DNA of 64,000 bases, from the NCBI GenBank assembly GCA_034359265.1, contig CP136892.1:80840001-80904000 (forward strand). The letters run 5' to 3'. This stretch comes from Canna indica (taxonomy: Eukaryota; Streptophyta; Magnoliopsida; Zingiberales; Cannaceae). Made by a program: the position numbers and the translations under genes. Of the stretch, positions 12,294-23,886 are shown in pieces (the first letter of the stretch is position 1; each line of letters opens with the position of its first letter). The notes under the pieces were generated by a model. The model ran no database searches. It saw only the letters and a list, made by a program, of their open reading frames with translations, and was not told where the DNA came from.

Positions 12294-13838
12294 ATGTCTG
12301 GTCATGGTTATCGACGCAGGAGAGTTTCGGAGTCTCCGATCGGTGAGACTCCAGCACTTACTCATGCTGCTGATCCTCCTGTTGCTGATCCTCATTCCGA
12401 TGATACTGCCGAGGCTAGTACATCCAGACGTAGGCGGCCACGCGGGCCGAACAGGTGGCAGCCTCCACCAGCCACAGAGTCACGTAGATTGATTAGCGTG
12501 ATTGGGGAGCGGTACGTAATATATCATGAATTATGAATCATTACAAATTCATTATATCATAATATAATATTAAAATTTATTTTTGTTGTGCAGGTTCCAG
12601 CAAGAAGAAGTGCCGAGGAGCATTTCTTCTACTATTCGACGATACATGCACGGGGCATGGCCTACGTGGTCTCACGTGCCTAGCGAGCACGTTGACATGT
12701 TATGGCGCGAGTTTGAGGCACGTATTATTATTTTTTTTACATGCATGATGATATATTAATATTGGTACTGATATTATTATTTTGCAGGCTCGCTATACAT
12801 GGGCCGAGGACCAGAGGCCCTTCATTTACGCTGCCTGGGAGGCTATTTCCCGGGCAAGGTACAACGGGCAGCTGGGGCAAGCTCGGTCCCAGGCGATGGC
12901 CCGAGCTGGGACCACTAACATCGCGGAGACTCGGGGATACGGCCCCGGTTGGATTACTCCGGATATATGGGACCAGCTCGTGGGGATATGGTCGACGGAT
13001 CGATGGCAGGAGGTTTCTCGGAATGCGGCTAGAAATCGCATGTCGGGAGGAGCAGCGCGTCACACCGGCGGCTCTATTGCATTTGCAGTGCACGCAAACC
13101 GTATGGTAAGTATATCTTTTAATTATATATTTTATTTGTTATTATGTGTACTAATTAATGTATTTGTTTTGTAAATGTAGACGACGGTGTCGGATGACGG
13201 GACTGTCCAGCGACCCTCCCCGATGGCAGTGTTTGAGCGGACTCACCGTCGAGCACATGGGACTGGGGAGTACATCCACAACCGCGCTGCATACATTATG
13301 GTAATTATATATTTGTTTAAATTATTCATTATATATTTATAATTTAAGTTTTATGATAAATATTAAACAAAAAATCAAACTCGAGTAGGAGACCTACAGC
13401 CAGACGGTGGTGCAGCGTGGGGGTACCCCCGAGGACTTTGACGCAGCATCGTGGGTCGAGGCCGCAGGTGGCTGGGACCATGGCCGCGTATATGGCTTCG
13501 CAGATAGTGGTCATGCGCGAGCCGTACTAGGGCCACTTGGGGCACCGACCCCTCCGGTCGCTGGTGAGCGGCCGTCCACCTCCAGATCTAGTTATGATCA
13601 TAGTAATAGGATAAGGACACTAGAGGAGACGGTCGCGCGTCAGACTGAGTTGATGGAGCGCCAGAGTCAGACGATGGCGAATATAGAAGTTATGCTACGC
13701 AACTTGTCGGGTCATCCCGAAGCAGGCATCTCTTCGGCATCATCTAATCCATCATCCTCGAGTCAGTCCACGCCGGTGTACACTCAAGCACTCCAGACCC
13801 CGCCATATGATCCAGGCCATCCTCCATCGTCATCGTGA
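12294..13838 (+). CDS. TnpA-like plant transposon protein (Transposase_24 type), copy 1
   Basis: Five exons are proposed: 12294-12511, 12594-12717, 12788-13105, 13181-13300 and 13389-13838, 409 aa. The N-terminus is basic and proline-rich (RRRRPRGPNRW). The middle holds the conserved core with the WITPDIWDQLVGIWST phrase and SRNAARNR, typical of Ptta/En/Spm proteins. Exon 4 carries FERTHRR, exon 5 the GGTPEDFDAASWVEAAGG phrase. The C-terminus has a short coiled coil (RIRTLEETVARQTELMERQS) and a Ser/Pro-rich tail. All borders are GT-AG except the exon 2 end: keeping frame needs a GC donor at 12718, or that exon end is misplaced. It probably binds the subterminal CAGCAACGGC motifs (inference from the family). 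Confidence 0.75.
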
Positions 13839-14772
13839 GATTTTGTTTATATTGACTTTGTTACTCAGATATTGAACTTGTTTAATTTATATTGACTATG
13901 TTACTCAGATGTTGATACTTCAATTTTACATTTGAATTGTGTTTATACTATCGTGGATAATTATGAATATAAATATAATTGTTTTGATGTATATCTTGGT
14001 GTGTTTGTGATGTGTGAATGAATGTGTATGAGATGTTTGTGATGTGTGTATGAGGGTATGGGTGTGTGAGTTATGTATCAGATAAATGTATCAATGTATC
14101 AACGGAAATTAGAAATTTGAAATATTTCTGTTTGCAGGTATGGGTCATCAGCAACGGCTTTCCCACGGCCGTCCGTGGGAAAGCCGTTGCTAAAAGTGTA
14201 TCGACAACCGTTGCTGATGACCTACAGCAACGGCTTAGCGACGGGTTTTTACTAACGGCTTTGCTACGGACTCGAGGCCGTTGCTATTAATGTTATCAAC
14301 AACGGCTCTGGTTCCGTGGTAAAACCGTTGCTGAAAATATTTTTAGCGACGGCCCAGCGGCCGTTGCTGATAATGTTTAGAGCGACGGCCCGAGCGGCCG
14401 TTGCTGATCCGTTGCTAAGTCATCAGCAACGCGACTTTTTGTCACGGCTTTATTGCAACGGCTCAGCCGTTGCTGATTCCCTTCAGCAACGGCTCAGCAA
14501 CGGCATCAGCCGTTGCTGATGACCATTTTTCTAGTAGTGATCTCCACCTCTCTAACCACAAAGCCAACACTATATTTTATCAAAATATATACTATAAATA
14601 TATATTTAATCTAAAATCGGGTCGTGTCGGGTTAAACAGGGTTTTCACCCGAACCCGACCCGACCCAAAATAATGGACAAAATTTTCAAAAACAATACTC
14701 GACCCGACCCGATATACCCGAATAACGGGTATTTTTGGGTCGGATCGAGTTTTGCTCAGCCCTAGTGAAGGG

Positions 14773-15522
14773 GCTGGTAAGTTGATCCTAGGAGGTTGAG
14801 CAGAGGATGAAGTGTGGATGGTAGGGGTGAGCATGGACCGATTAATCGATCCATTAGTAATTTTATTATAACCGGTCCATTAACTTCGATTTTTGAAAAT
14901 CATTAATCATAAACTAGTCTATTAACTTTGATTAACCGTCATTTCGATTTCAATTTTTTTGGTTCGGTTAACCAATAAAAAAATTTAACCTACACACATA
15001 ACATTATACATACCACATATGGATAAAAATCCAAACAAGTACCGAATCCTCGTTGGGGGAAAAAAAGTGAAACTACTTGAGCCAAGATAATATAATGCAA
15101 AAGTTAATAATTTTTTTTAATTTTTTTTGATTTTTTTTGATTTTATAAATCATTTTGGTAAATTTTTTATTTTTTTATAATTTATAAACCATTATATATA
15201 TATATATTAATAAATTATATTGAACTAGTCGGTTAATCGAAACTGGTGGACTTTTTAGATTGTGGACCGAAACCGAAAACCGATTTTTTCAAAAATATAA
15301 ACCAAAACCAAAACAGCAAAAACCGGTTCGATTTCGGACCAGTTTTCCGATTAACCAAAAAACGGCCTGTAGGAGTTTGAGGGTTAGAGGATCGCAGATT
15401 TTTGTAAAATTGAACAAATTTAGCAAGAATTTCGGTCACAAAGAAAGGAAAGAGCCAGAAGAAGATTGTAGAGAGTGAATATAGTTTAGTCTCCTTTTGG
15501 AGGACACCACCCTATAGATGTA
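14773..15522. mobile_element. Degraded hAT-like MITE (about 14822-15370) and flanks
   Basis: TAGGGGTGAGCATGG at 14822 matches the start of the other hAT-type elements in this window. The interior repeats GGTTAACC / ACCGAAACCG phrases and long T runs. A matching right end is not found, so the boundary near 15370 is a guess. Confidence 0.45.
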
Positions 15523-15527
15523 GGTAG

Positions 15528-16791
15528 TGTTGGCTTAAGGGTCTCTTAAGCCTCGATCTTTATTTTGATGATAACAAACATGTATTTAATCCAAGTATGA
15601 AGTTTTGAGTTCAGGTTGAGGTTGTGATACAAATGCCAAATCCGTTCAAACGAGACGACGACAAAGATCGTCAAAGAAATGAAAGAAAAAATCGTTGAAG
15701 AATGGCTCAGGATCGAATCAAGTAGATTAAATGTAATATGTCCCTAGGATAGCTTATCCAGAGCAAAAATTGTAAGGTTATCCAAAATAAAACTTGGTAA
15801 CCAAACCATTAGAATTGGCATGTAAAAATACAAGGAATTAATCATCCTCAGCCTGGGATCGGTCGACCGATCAAGGCATAGAAGGGTGATGCAGCTTATT
15901 CGGTCGATCGACTAGTCGACCGGAGATCGTAGAAAATTGGCAGAAGCCATTCGGTCGATCGAAATTGGCGAAGGCAACAATGCAGGGCTGCGTCGGTTGA
16001 CCGGCAGGTTGACCGACAGAGGCAAAAAATTGGCAGAAAGATAGCGGTCGACCAATTGATTGACCAGTCTCAATCACGTCTCGCTGCAGCCATTCGGTCG
16101 ACCGATGGGTCGATCGAATCTCGAAAGAAATGTTGGCGGTGACCCGTCGGTCGACCGACCTCTCTCAACTGCAAGCGGTCGGACCTGGCGATCGATCCGT
16201 CGGTCGACCGACAGATCGACCATCCTTGCGACCGAACGACTTCAACGATCAATTTTTTATCCATTGAACGGTCGTTCGGCTGAGGGGTTATAAATACCCC
16301 TCACTAAACTTCATTAAACATTTTTTTGCAAATCTTGTTGAGCATTAAAAGTGATCTCAAAAGCCTTCACTCGATCAATCTCTTGCGCGCTCTCTGCTCC
16401 CTGTCTTGACATCAACTCCAGGCAGGCACTGCTTCTCTCTGCTTCAACTGTGCTGTGCTGCTTTGAGTCTAACACTCTCTGCAAGTTGAAGACAAGAAGG
16501 CGGTGGAAAGAAGCTTGGTTCAATTCTTGTTTCTTCAGCTCTTTCCCTATATTTTAAGTTTATTGTAACTTATTTTCTAGTTTGAATAGCTTGCTAGGTG
16601 TGCTAGGAAACACTTAGGGTCAACTTTGTAAAAGTGTGTTTTGCCTAGGTGAATAGGATTGAGGTGTTATCCAAGTGAGGGAGAAGGGTGTCCTCAAGTG
16701 TATTCAAAGGGAAACATACATTCTATAAAGTAGTGTTTAGAAATCCTTGGTAAGGAGACAAGGTAGTGGAGTAGGCGATTGGCTGAACCAC
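15528..16791 (+). repeat. Left LTR of the copia element (3' truncated)
   Basis: Matches 21466-22742 with scattered substitutions and small gaps. A promoter-like TATAAAT lies at 16289-16295 within GGGGTTATAAATACCCCTC. The first half (about 15860-16260) is an array of GGTCGACCG-type palindromes. Confidence 0.9.
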
Positions 16792-19700
16792 ATGAAGCAA
16801 TACCAAGAAGAAGATGCTTCTAAAGGCAAGGCCATTGCCTTAAAAGCATCGCATAGAGCCGAAGAGACATCGTCATTAGAGGAAGAGACGAATAACCTTG
16901 AAGAAATGGTGATGCTTGCAAGGAGGTTCATGAGCTTCATAAAGGGAGGCATGAGAAAAGGAAGAAGTGGCTACACGTGTTACAATTGCAACAAGACGGG
17001 GCACCTAAAGAAAGATTGCACGCTTCTAAAGATGGCCACTACCTCCAACCCTCACAAGAAAGAAAAGTACAAAAAGAAGAAGAAGACAATGATGACTACA
17101 TGGGATGAAAGCGAGGCATCATCAAGTGAAGAAGAGGCAAGGAGTGAGAAAGCAAACCTTTGCTTGATGGCAAAGGATGAAGAGGTAAGATTTAATTTTG
17201 GTGAAACTTCATTTACTCAAGATGAATTGCAAATTGAATTTGAGCAAATGTATGATGAGTTCATAGCAATTAGGAGAAAATTTAAAGATCTCAAAAAAGA
17301 CAATAGATCCTTAGAAATTAAAAATGATAGATTATTACTCTCTTGCAAAGATCTTAGGAAAGAGGTAGACAATCTTAAGGTAGAAAAGTCCATCCTAGAA
17401 AAGGCCAAGAAGGACCTAGAAATAGATAATGCAAAATTAGAAAAAGAAAACAAATATCTATGTGATACAGTAGAGCAGTTAAATAATAGCATGCTAACAC
17501 TAAAGAAAGAACTTTGCACGCTCAATGAAAAAATGACAACTATTCAAAATGTTATGTCAAAAGTTGTCAAAAAAAAGAAATCATCACACTCTCATGCTCT
17601 CACACACACACAGAAAATTTCATGGTAATTATTTTTCTTGTGGTATTTTGGGTCATATGACCAAAGATTGTGCATTGAGGAGGAACTCACATGCAAGATT
17701 CACATGGGTTCCAAAAGTGACTAACAATCAAGGACCCAAGAAAATTTGAGTACCTAAGAAAGTGTCTTCTCCTTTTGTAGGTGGAGAAGCATCCTCAACC
17801 AAGTAGGAGTACTTGGATCTTGGATAGCGGTTGATCGAAGCACATGACGGGAGATATCAACTTGTTCGCAATCCTATCAAGTAAAGATGGTGGAAATATC
17901 ACATTTGAAGACAATGTCAAATGTAAGATTGTTGGCATTGGTGACATAGGTATACTCTTTTACCCATGTATCAAAAATATTTTATTAGTTGATGGTTTAA
18001 ACCATAATTTGATTAGCATATCTCAATTATGTGATAATGGATACATAATTATTTTTGAAGCATCTAAATGCATTATTAGAAGTACACATTCAAATGATAT
18101 CATGTTCATAGGAAATAGGCAAGAAAATGTATACACCCTAGAATTAAATGTCTTGCCCAATCCTCATGTTAGATGCTTAGTAGCCATGAAAAATGACTCT
18201 TGGTTGTGGCATAGAAGGCTAGGACATGCTAGCATGAGTCTCATCCAAGAGATATCTAGAAAAGACTTAGTAAAAGACTTACCTAAGATAAAATTTGAAA
18301 AAGATAAACTTTGTGATGCATGTCAACTAAGTAAGCAAGTAAAATCTTCATTTCATAGTGTTAATCAAGTTAGTACATCTAGAATTCTAGAGCTTGTACA
18401 CATGGATCTCTTTGCTCCATGTGATGTAGCTAGTCTAGGTGGAAAGCTTTATTGCTATGTTTTGGTTGATGATTTTTCGAGATTTACATGAGTTTTCTTT
18501 TTGGCAAAAAAAAAAAAAATATTTGAGTTTTTCAAAAAAATTGCAAAAATAGTTCAAATGAAAAAGAAATTTCTATTTTGAAAATTAGGAGCGAAAATAG
18601 AGGGGAGTTTAAAAATGAAAAAATTTCCGAGTTTTATGATGATTTAGGTATTCAAGATACCTTTTCTTTCCCTAGGACCCCTCAACAAAATGGGGTGGTT
18701 GAGAGGAAGAATAGAACCATACAAGAAATGGCTAGGACCATATTGTGTGAAAATAATTTGCCTAAATATTTTTGGGCTGAAGCCATAAATACTTCTTGTT
18801 ATGTTCTTAATCGTGTTTTATTAAGACCAAAAATCAAGAAAACACATTTTGAGCTTTGGAATGATAAAATCCCAAATGTAGGATATTTTCATATTTTTGT
18901 ATGTAAATGCTTTATTTTAAATACTAAGGTGAATTTAGGAAAATTTGATTCTAACTCCGATGAAGGAATTTTCCTAGGTTACTCGACTAGTTCTAAGGCT
19001 TATAGAGTTTATAACCGTAAAACTATGATAGTTGAAGAATCTATGCATGTGACTTTTAATAAAACTAATAATTCTTCAAGAAATGTCAAGATTGTAAATG
19101 TAGGTGAGGAGCTTGAGGATCTCACACTTCATGATAAGGAAGTTGAGGATGAAGATAATGAGGAGACCCAACATGAAGAACCTCCATCCTCAAGTCAACC
19201 TCAAGTTGAAGGTGAAGAAGAAGAAGCTCTACCACCTCTCCCCAAGGGATACCGATTGGTAAGAGATCATCCAATGGACCAAGTCATTAGAGAGCCTTCA
19301 ACGGAAGTGGTAACACGTTCTAAACTTAAAAATTTATGTCAATATGTAGCTTTTGTTTCTCAAGTAGAGCCTAAAAATATTAAGGAAGTTATAGAAGATG
19401 AGTTTTGGGTATTAGCCATGCAAGAAGAACTCAATCAATTTGATAGAAATAATGTATGAGACTTAGTGCCTAGACCTAGTGATCAAACCATAATTGGGAC
19501 CAAGTGGATATTTAGGAATAAACTTGACTAGTCATTAGAAACAAAGTTAGGCTAGTGGCACAAGGGTACAACCAATAAGAAGGAATAGACTATAATGAAA
19601 CATATGCTCCCGTAGCTAGATTAGAAGCAATTAGGATGCTTTTAGCATTTGCTAGCTTTAAGGGCTTTAAACTCTTTCAAATGAATGTGAAAAATGCATT

Positions 19701-20882
19701 TTTTAATGGTTTTATAAATGAAGAAGTTTATGTTGAACAACCCCCGGTTTTGAAAGCTTTGAGTTTCCTAATCATGTTTTCAAACTTAAAAAAGCTTTAT
19801 ATGGTTTAAAACAAGCCCCTAGGGCTTGGTATGAAAGACTTTCTATTTTCCTAATTGAATAAGGTTTTGACATAGGAAAAGTGGATGTCTCATTTTTCAT
19901 TAAGCACCATAAAAATAACATATTATTAGTTTAAATATATGTTGATGATATAATTGTTGGTATCACTAATGAAATGCTTTGTGAGTGGTTTGCTAAGTGC
20001 ATGCAGGATGAATTTGAGATGAGTATGATGGAAGAACTCTCCTTCATGCTTGGTCTCCAAATCAAGCAAACCACTAAAGGGATACTCATCAATCAAGCTA
20101 AGTACACAAAGGAGCTCATCAAAAGATTTGGAATGAATAAAGCCAAGATAGCTTCTACACCTATGAGCTCATCCATCAAGCTTGACAAAGATGAGGAGAG
20201 GATTAAAGTGGACGAAAAATGATATCAAGGTATGATCGGTAGTCTCCTTTATTTAACCGCAAGTAGACCCAATATCATGTTTAGTGTATTTTATGTGCTA
20301 GGTTTCAATCGTGTCCTAAGATGTCTCATTTAAGCACGGTAAAACGTATATTGAGATATCTAAAGGGTACGATTGACTTAGGATTATGCATGTCATGCAT
20401 CAATTGATTTAATCGGTTTTTCAGATGTTGATTTTGCCGAATGTAAGGTAGATAGGAAAAGCACTAGTGGGTGTTGTCAATTCTTAGGAGTGAGTCTTGT
20501 TTCTTGGTTATCAGAAAAACAAAATTCGATTGCGCTTTCAACTACCGAAGCGGAATACATCGTCGCGGCTAGTTGTTGTGCGCAAGTCCTTTGGATGAAA
20601 CAAACCATTTTAGACTATGGACTTTGGTATTCTTGCATATCTATACATTGTGATAATACTAGTGCAATTAATTTAACCAAAAATTCTATCTTACATTCTA
20701 GAACTAAGCATATTGATTTGAGACATCATTTTCTTAGAGATAATGTAGCTAAGAGAAATATATCGGTAGAATTTATATCCACCGATAAATAACTTGCTGA
20801 TATATTTACAAAACCCTTAGTTGAAGAAAGTTTCACAACCTTAAGGATGCAACTAAGAATTTGTGCTTTACCTTGTGTTTAA
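16792..20882 (+). pseudogene. copia gag-pol polyprotein, multiply broken
   Basis: In order: Gag C-terminal part with zinc knuckle CYNCNKTGHLKKDC (about 16977-17018), a long coiled coil (about 17200-17560), then in another frame a second knuckle-like CGILGHMTKDC and TWVPKV. The protease motif WILDSG (about 17815) is followed at once by TGA. Integrase shows HRRLGH and CDAC of the HHCC finger, then HMDLFAP, VDDFSRFT and VVERKNRTIQEMARTIL. Reverse transcriptase shows [16 protein letters not shown] and YVDDIIVG (about 19938). RNase H shows LSTTEAEYIVAASCCAQ and KHIDLRHHFLRD, ending near 20882. At least eight stops or frameshifts interrupt it (17628, 17832, 18489, 19457, 19860, 19933, 20220, 20790), so it is not functional. 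Confidence 0.9.
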
Positions 20883-21465
20883 AGAGAATTTCTTCAAAAT
20901 TTACATGATTTCAAAACTTGCATTCTATAAAAGTATCATCACACTTATGTATTGCTCTATAGTGGGGCTTTGCGACTTATTGATGTTTGCCTTCTATAGG
21001 CTTACATTGATGGGAATGACTATAGTGATAGATAATACTTGATTTTTGTGGCTTTCTCGATTTTTTGGCTTTATGATGAAATCTCGTTAATTGCACCTTG
21101 ATTCTTATCCTTTTTGATTGATGTCAAAAGGGGGAGAGAAAAAAAGACCACACTTGATTTTCACGATATATATAGGTAGTGTGAGTTTTATAGTTAAGGA
21201 GAATAGATATAGTTAAGGGGAGTTAAGAATAACATGCACAATGGTAGGGGGAGCATAAGTTAAGTTATAGATAATTTAATATGTACATTGATAGAGAGAG
21301 CATAGGTTAATTGAATGAATATGCTAAGTGAGAAAAGTTGAATACATAGGCTAAAGTATTTATCTTGCATACCCTAACTCTTGAATGCATTAACTCAAAA
21401 CTCACAAATGCTTATATTTTCTTAAATTCTAATGTTATGTTTGTCATCCTCAAAAATGGGGAGAT
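20883..21465 (+). other. 3' untranslated part of the copia element with polypurine tract
   Basis: Noncoding stretch between the end of RNase H and the right LTR. It contains G-rich purine runs (AAAGGGGGAGAG near 21127, AGGGGGAGC near 21245) and ends in AAAAATGGGGAGA (21452-21464), the likely plus-strand primer. Confidence 0.75.
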
Positions 21466-22928
21466 TGTTGGCTTAAGGGTCTCTCTTAAGCCTCGATCTT
21501 TGTTTTGATGATAACAAACATGTATTTAATCCAAATATGAAGTTTTGAGTTCAGGTTGAGGTTGTGATATGCATGCCAAATCCGTTCAAACGAGACGACA
21601 GCAAAGATCGTCAAAAAAATGGAAGAAGAAATCGTTGAAGAATGGCTCGGGATCGAATCAAGTAGATTTAATGTAATATGTCCATAGGATAGCTTATCCC
21701 AAGCCAAAATTGTAAGGTTATCCAAAATGAAACTTGGTAACCAAACCCTTAGAATTGGCATGTAAAAAATACAAGGAATTAATCATCCTCAGCCTGGGAT
21801 TGGTAGACCGGTCGGTCGACCGATCAAGGCATAATAGGGCGATGCAGCCTATTCGATCAACCGTAGATCGCAAAAAATTGGCAGAAGCCATTCGGTCGAC
21901 CAGTCGGTCGACCGAAATTGGCGAAGGCAACAATGCAGGGCTGCGTCGGTCGACCGGCTGGTTGACTGACAGAGGCAAAAAATTGGCAGAAAGATAACGG
22001 TCGGCCAATCGATCGACCGACCTAAAGATAGCCTCAATTGCGTCTCGCTGCAGCCATTCAGTCGATCGACGGGTCGACCGAATGTCGAAAGAAATGTTGG
22101 CGGTCGACCCGACCGACCTCTCTCGGCTGCAAGCGGTCGGACCTGGCGATCGATCCGTCAGTCGACCGACTAATCGATCGGGCCTTGCGATCGAACGGCT
22201 TCAACGGTCGATTTTTTATTCGTTGAACGGCCGTTCGGCTGAGGGGTTATAAATATCCCTCACCAAATTTCATTAAACAATTTTTTGCAAATCTTGTTGA
22301 GCATTAAAAGTGATCTCAAAAGCCTTCACTCGATCAATCTCTCGTGCACTCTCTGCTCCCTATCTTGACATCAACTCTAGGCGGGCGCTGCTTCTCTTTG
22401 CTTCAACTGTGCTGTGCTGCTTTGAGTCTAACATTCTCTGCAAGTTGAAGACAAGAAGACGGTGGAAAGAAGCTTGGTTCAATTCTTATTTCTTCAGCTC
22501 TTTCCCTGTATTTTAAGTTTATTGTAACTTGTTTTCTAGTTTGAATAACTTGCTAGGTGTGCTAGGAAACACTTAGGGTCAACTTTGTAGAAGTGTATTT
22601 TGCCTAGGTGAATAGGATTGTGGTGTTATCCAAGTGAGGGAAAAAGGTGTCCTCAAGTGTATTCAAAGGGAAACATACATTATATAAAGTAGTGTTTAGA
22701 AATTCTTGATAAAGAGATAATGTAGTGGAGTAGGCGGTTGGCTGAACCACTATAAATATTATTGTTTGCATTGCTCTTTACTTATTTTTATTATTGTTAT
22801 TGAATTGTGATCATATCAAGCATCAAAGATCATTTGTATTAAGTTGAGACAAAATTAAATTATAAGAAAATTTAAAAAGAGAATTGATACTATTCAATTT
22901 TCTCTTCTAGTGTCAAGTCCATCCAACG
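21466..22928 (+). repeat. Right LTR of the copia element
   Basis: 1463 bp from TGTTGG to CCAACG. TATAAAT lies at 22248-22254. The palindrome array (about 21800-22215) has many GGTCGACCG, GGTCGACC and GTCGATCGAC sites. The region after 22743 is the LTR tail lost from the left copy; it is alignable in outline with the tail of the related LTR at 39512-41070. Confidence 0.87.
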
Positions 22929-22933
22929 GGTAG

Positions 22934-23417
22934 TGATAGCATCTCCTTCTGGATCTTGTTTATTGGAAACTTGGAATGCATGTGCAAGAATTTGATGGTA
23001 CAAAAGATTCACTAGTCTGACCTTATAAGCCGAAGTCGTTAGAAAATAACTTAATATATGCATTAAGTTTGAAAATGAATTAACAAAACAAAAACCATTA
23101 TTTAGACAGCCATCGACGAAGTTCCTATTTACCAACAATAAAAGTAAATCAACTAACGACAATACTTTTTGGTTGATCTTTCTTTTCTGTATACAGAGAA
23201 ATAGGATTGTTCATGGTTCGGATCAAATCAGATTTAGAAGAAAAAATGGTCCATCCTAATCAAAACTAATCGAGTTGGATTGGGTTGAGTTCAAAATTTT
23301 TCACCTCTCAAACTAGGTCGGGTCAGATTGAGTAGTCGGGTGTACCCGTTTTCGAACGGGAAGCGGATTGCGGGATTGGAAAACCCTAAATGCTAAACGG
23401 ATTAGCGGATACAAATT
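22934..23417. other. Flank of the copia element, no gene assigned
   Basis: A minus-strand open frame here crosses the LTR border and may contain a piece of an interrupted exon (see findings). From about 23203 a WGGTT/GGGTTGGGT-rich repeat begins and resumes after the MITE at 23426-23886, ending near 24075. It may be another MITE interrupted by that insertion. Confidence 0.35.
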
Positions 23418-23425
23418 GGTAATGT

Positions 23426-23886
23426 TAGGGGTGAGCGGGTCCGAATATCCTATAATTTTTATGATACCAGGATCGTACTCGGTATAAGACAAGATCCTAG
23501 GTTTTGAAACCAGACCCTACATTGTTGGAACTTGAAAGCAGACCATACCTAGAACATGTGGTATAGTACCGATTTTGGGTACTCAATTAGAACATATTCA
23601 TTTACAAATTTTAGGGTACAAGTTTCAGTAGAGTATCTTGTTGGAACATATTCATTTACAGGTTCCAATAGGTTCCAACCTGTAAATGAACATGTTCTAG
23701 GTATCGATTCCAGTTTCAGTTCTGAGTACTCGATGTGTTGGATCCAGAACCAGAATCAATTTTAATCGGTTCCTTAATTTTTGTCTCATACCCTACCCCG
23801 AATTTAATTCGAGTTTACTCGGAACCTACTCGATCGAGTAGGTTCCAACGGGTTTTGAGTCTATCTGGTACCCATGTACACCCCTA
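23426..23886. mobile_element. hAT-type MITE, 461 bp
   Basis: Ends TAGGGGTG and CACCCCTA, flanked by the 8-bp duplication GGTAATGT (23418-23425 and 23887-23894). Noncoding. An internal inverted repeat around CATTTACAGGTTCCAA (about 23643-23696) can fold into a hairpin. Relatives: 59686-60103 and a fragment at about 50001-50190. Confidence 0.9.

Larger units (their letters stand above)
10924..14539 (+). mobile_element. CACTA transposon carrying a TnpA-like gene, copy 1 (3616 bp)
   Basis: Begins CACTACTAGAAA and ends with the inverse TTTCTAGTAGTG. The 3-bp duplication ATC lies at 10921-10923 and 14540-14542, as expected for CACTA elements. Subterminal zones (about 10940-11228 and 14147-14525) are arrays of CAGCAACGGC paired with inverted GCCGTTGCTG, the usual layout of TnpA binding sites. 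Inside are a TATA-like box near 11230, a GC-rich leader, a 26-bp tandem array, a short acidic ORF and a multi-exon TnpA-like gene. No TNP2/TnpD transposase is present, so it depends on a helper. Two relatives occur in this window. Confidence 0.94.
10666..14764. mobile_element. hAT-type MITE split by a CACTA element
   Basis: Ends TAGGGCTAAGCA and (reverse complement) TAGGGCTGAGCA form 12-bp inverted repeats with one mismatch. The 8-bp duplication GTGAAGGG lies at 10658-10665 and 14765-14772. Without the CACTA inserted at 10924-14539 the element is about 480 bp, noncoding, and full of GGGTCGGGT / ACCCGACCC runs on both sides. It is therefore older than the CACTA. Confidence 0.9.
15528..22928 (+). 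mobile_element. Ty1/copia LTR retrotransposon, decayed
   Basis: Two LTRs (15528-16791, truncated; 21466-22928) begin TGTTGGCTTAAGGG; the right one ends CCAACG. A 5-bp duplication GGTAG lies at 15523-15527 and 22929-22933. Domain order gag, protease, integrase, reverse transcriptase, RNase H is the copia order. A purine-rich tract AAAAATGGGGAGA at 21452-21464 precedes the right LTR. The primer binding site is missing: left-LTR similarity stops at GAACCAC (about 16791) and the sequence jumps into gag, so the LTR end, primer site and gag N-terminus were deleted. Confidence 0.92.
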
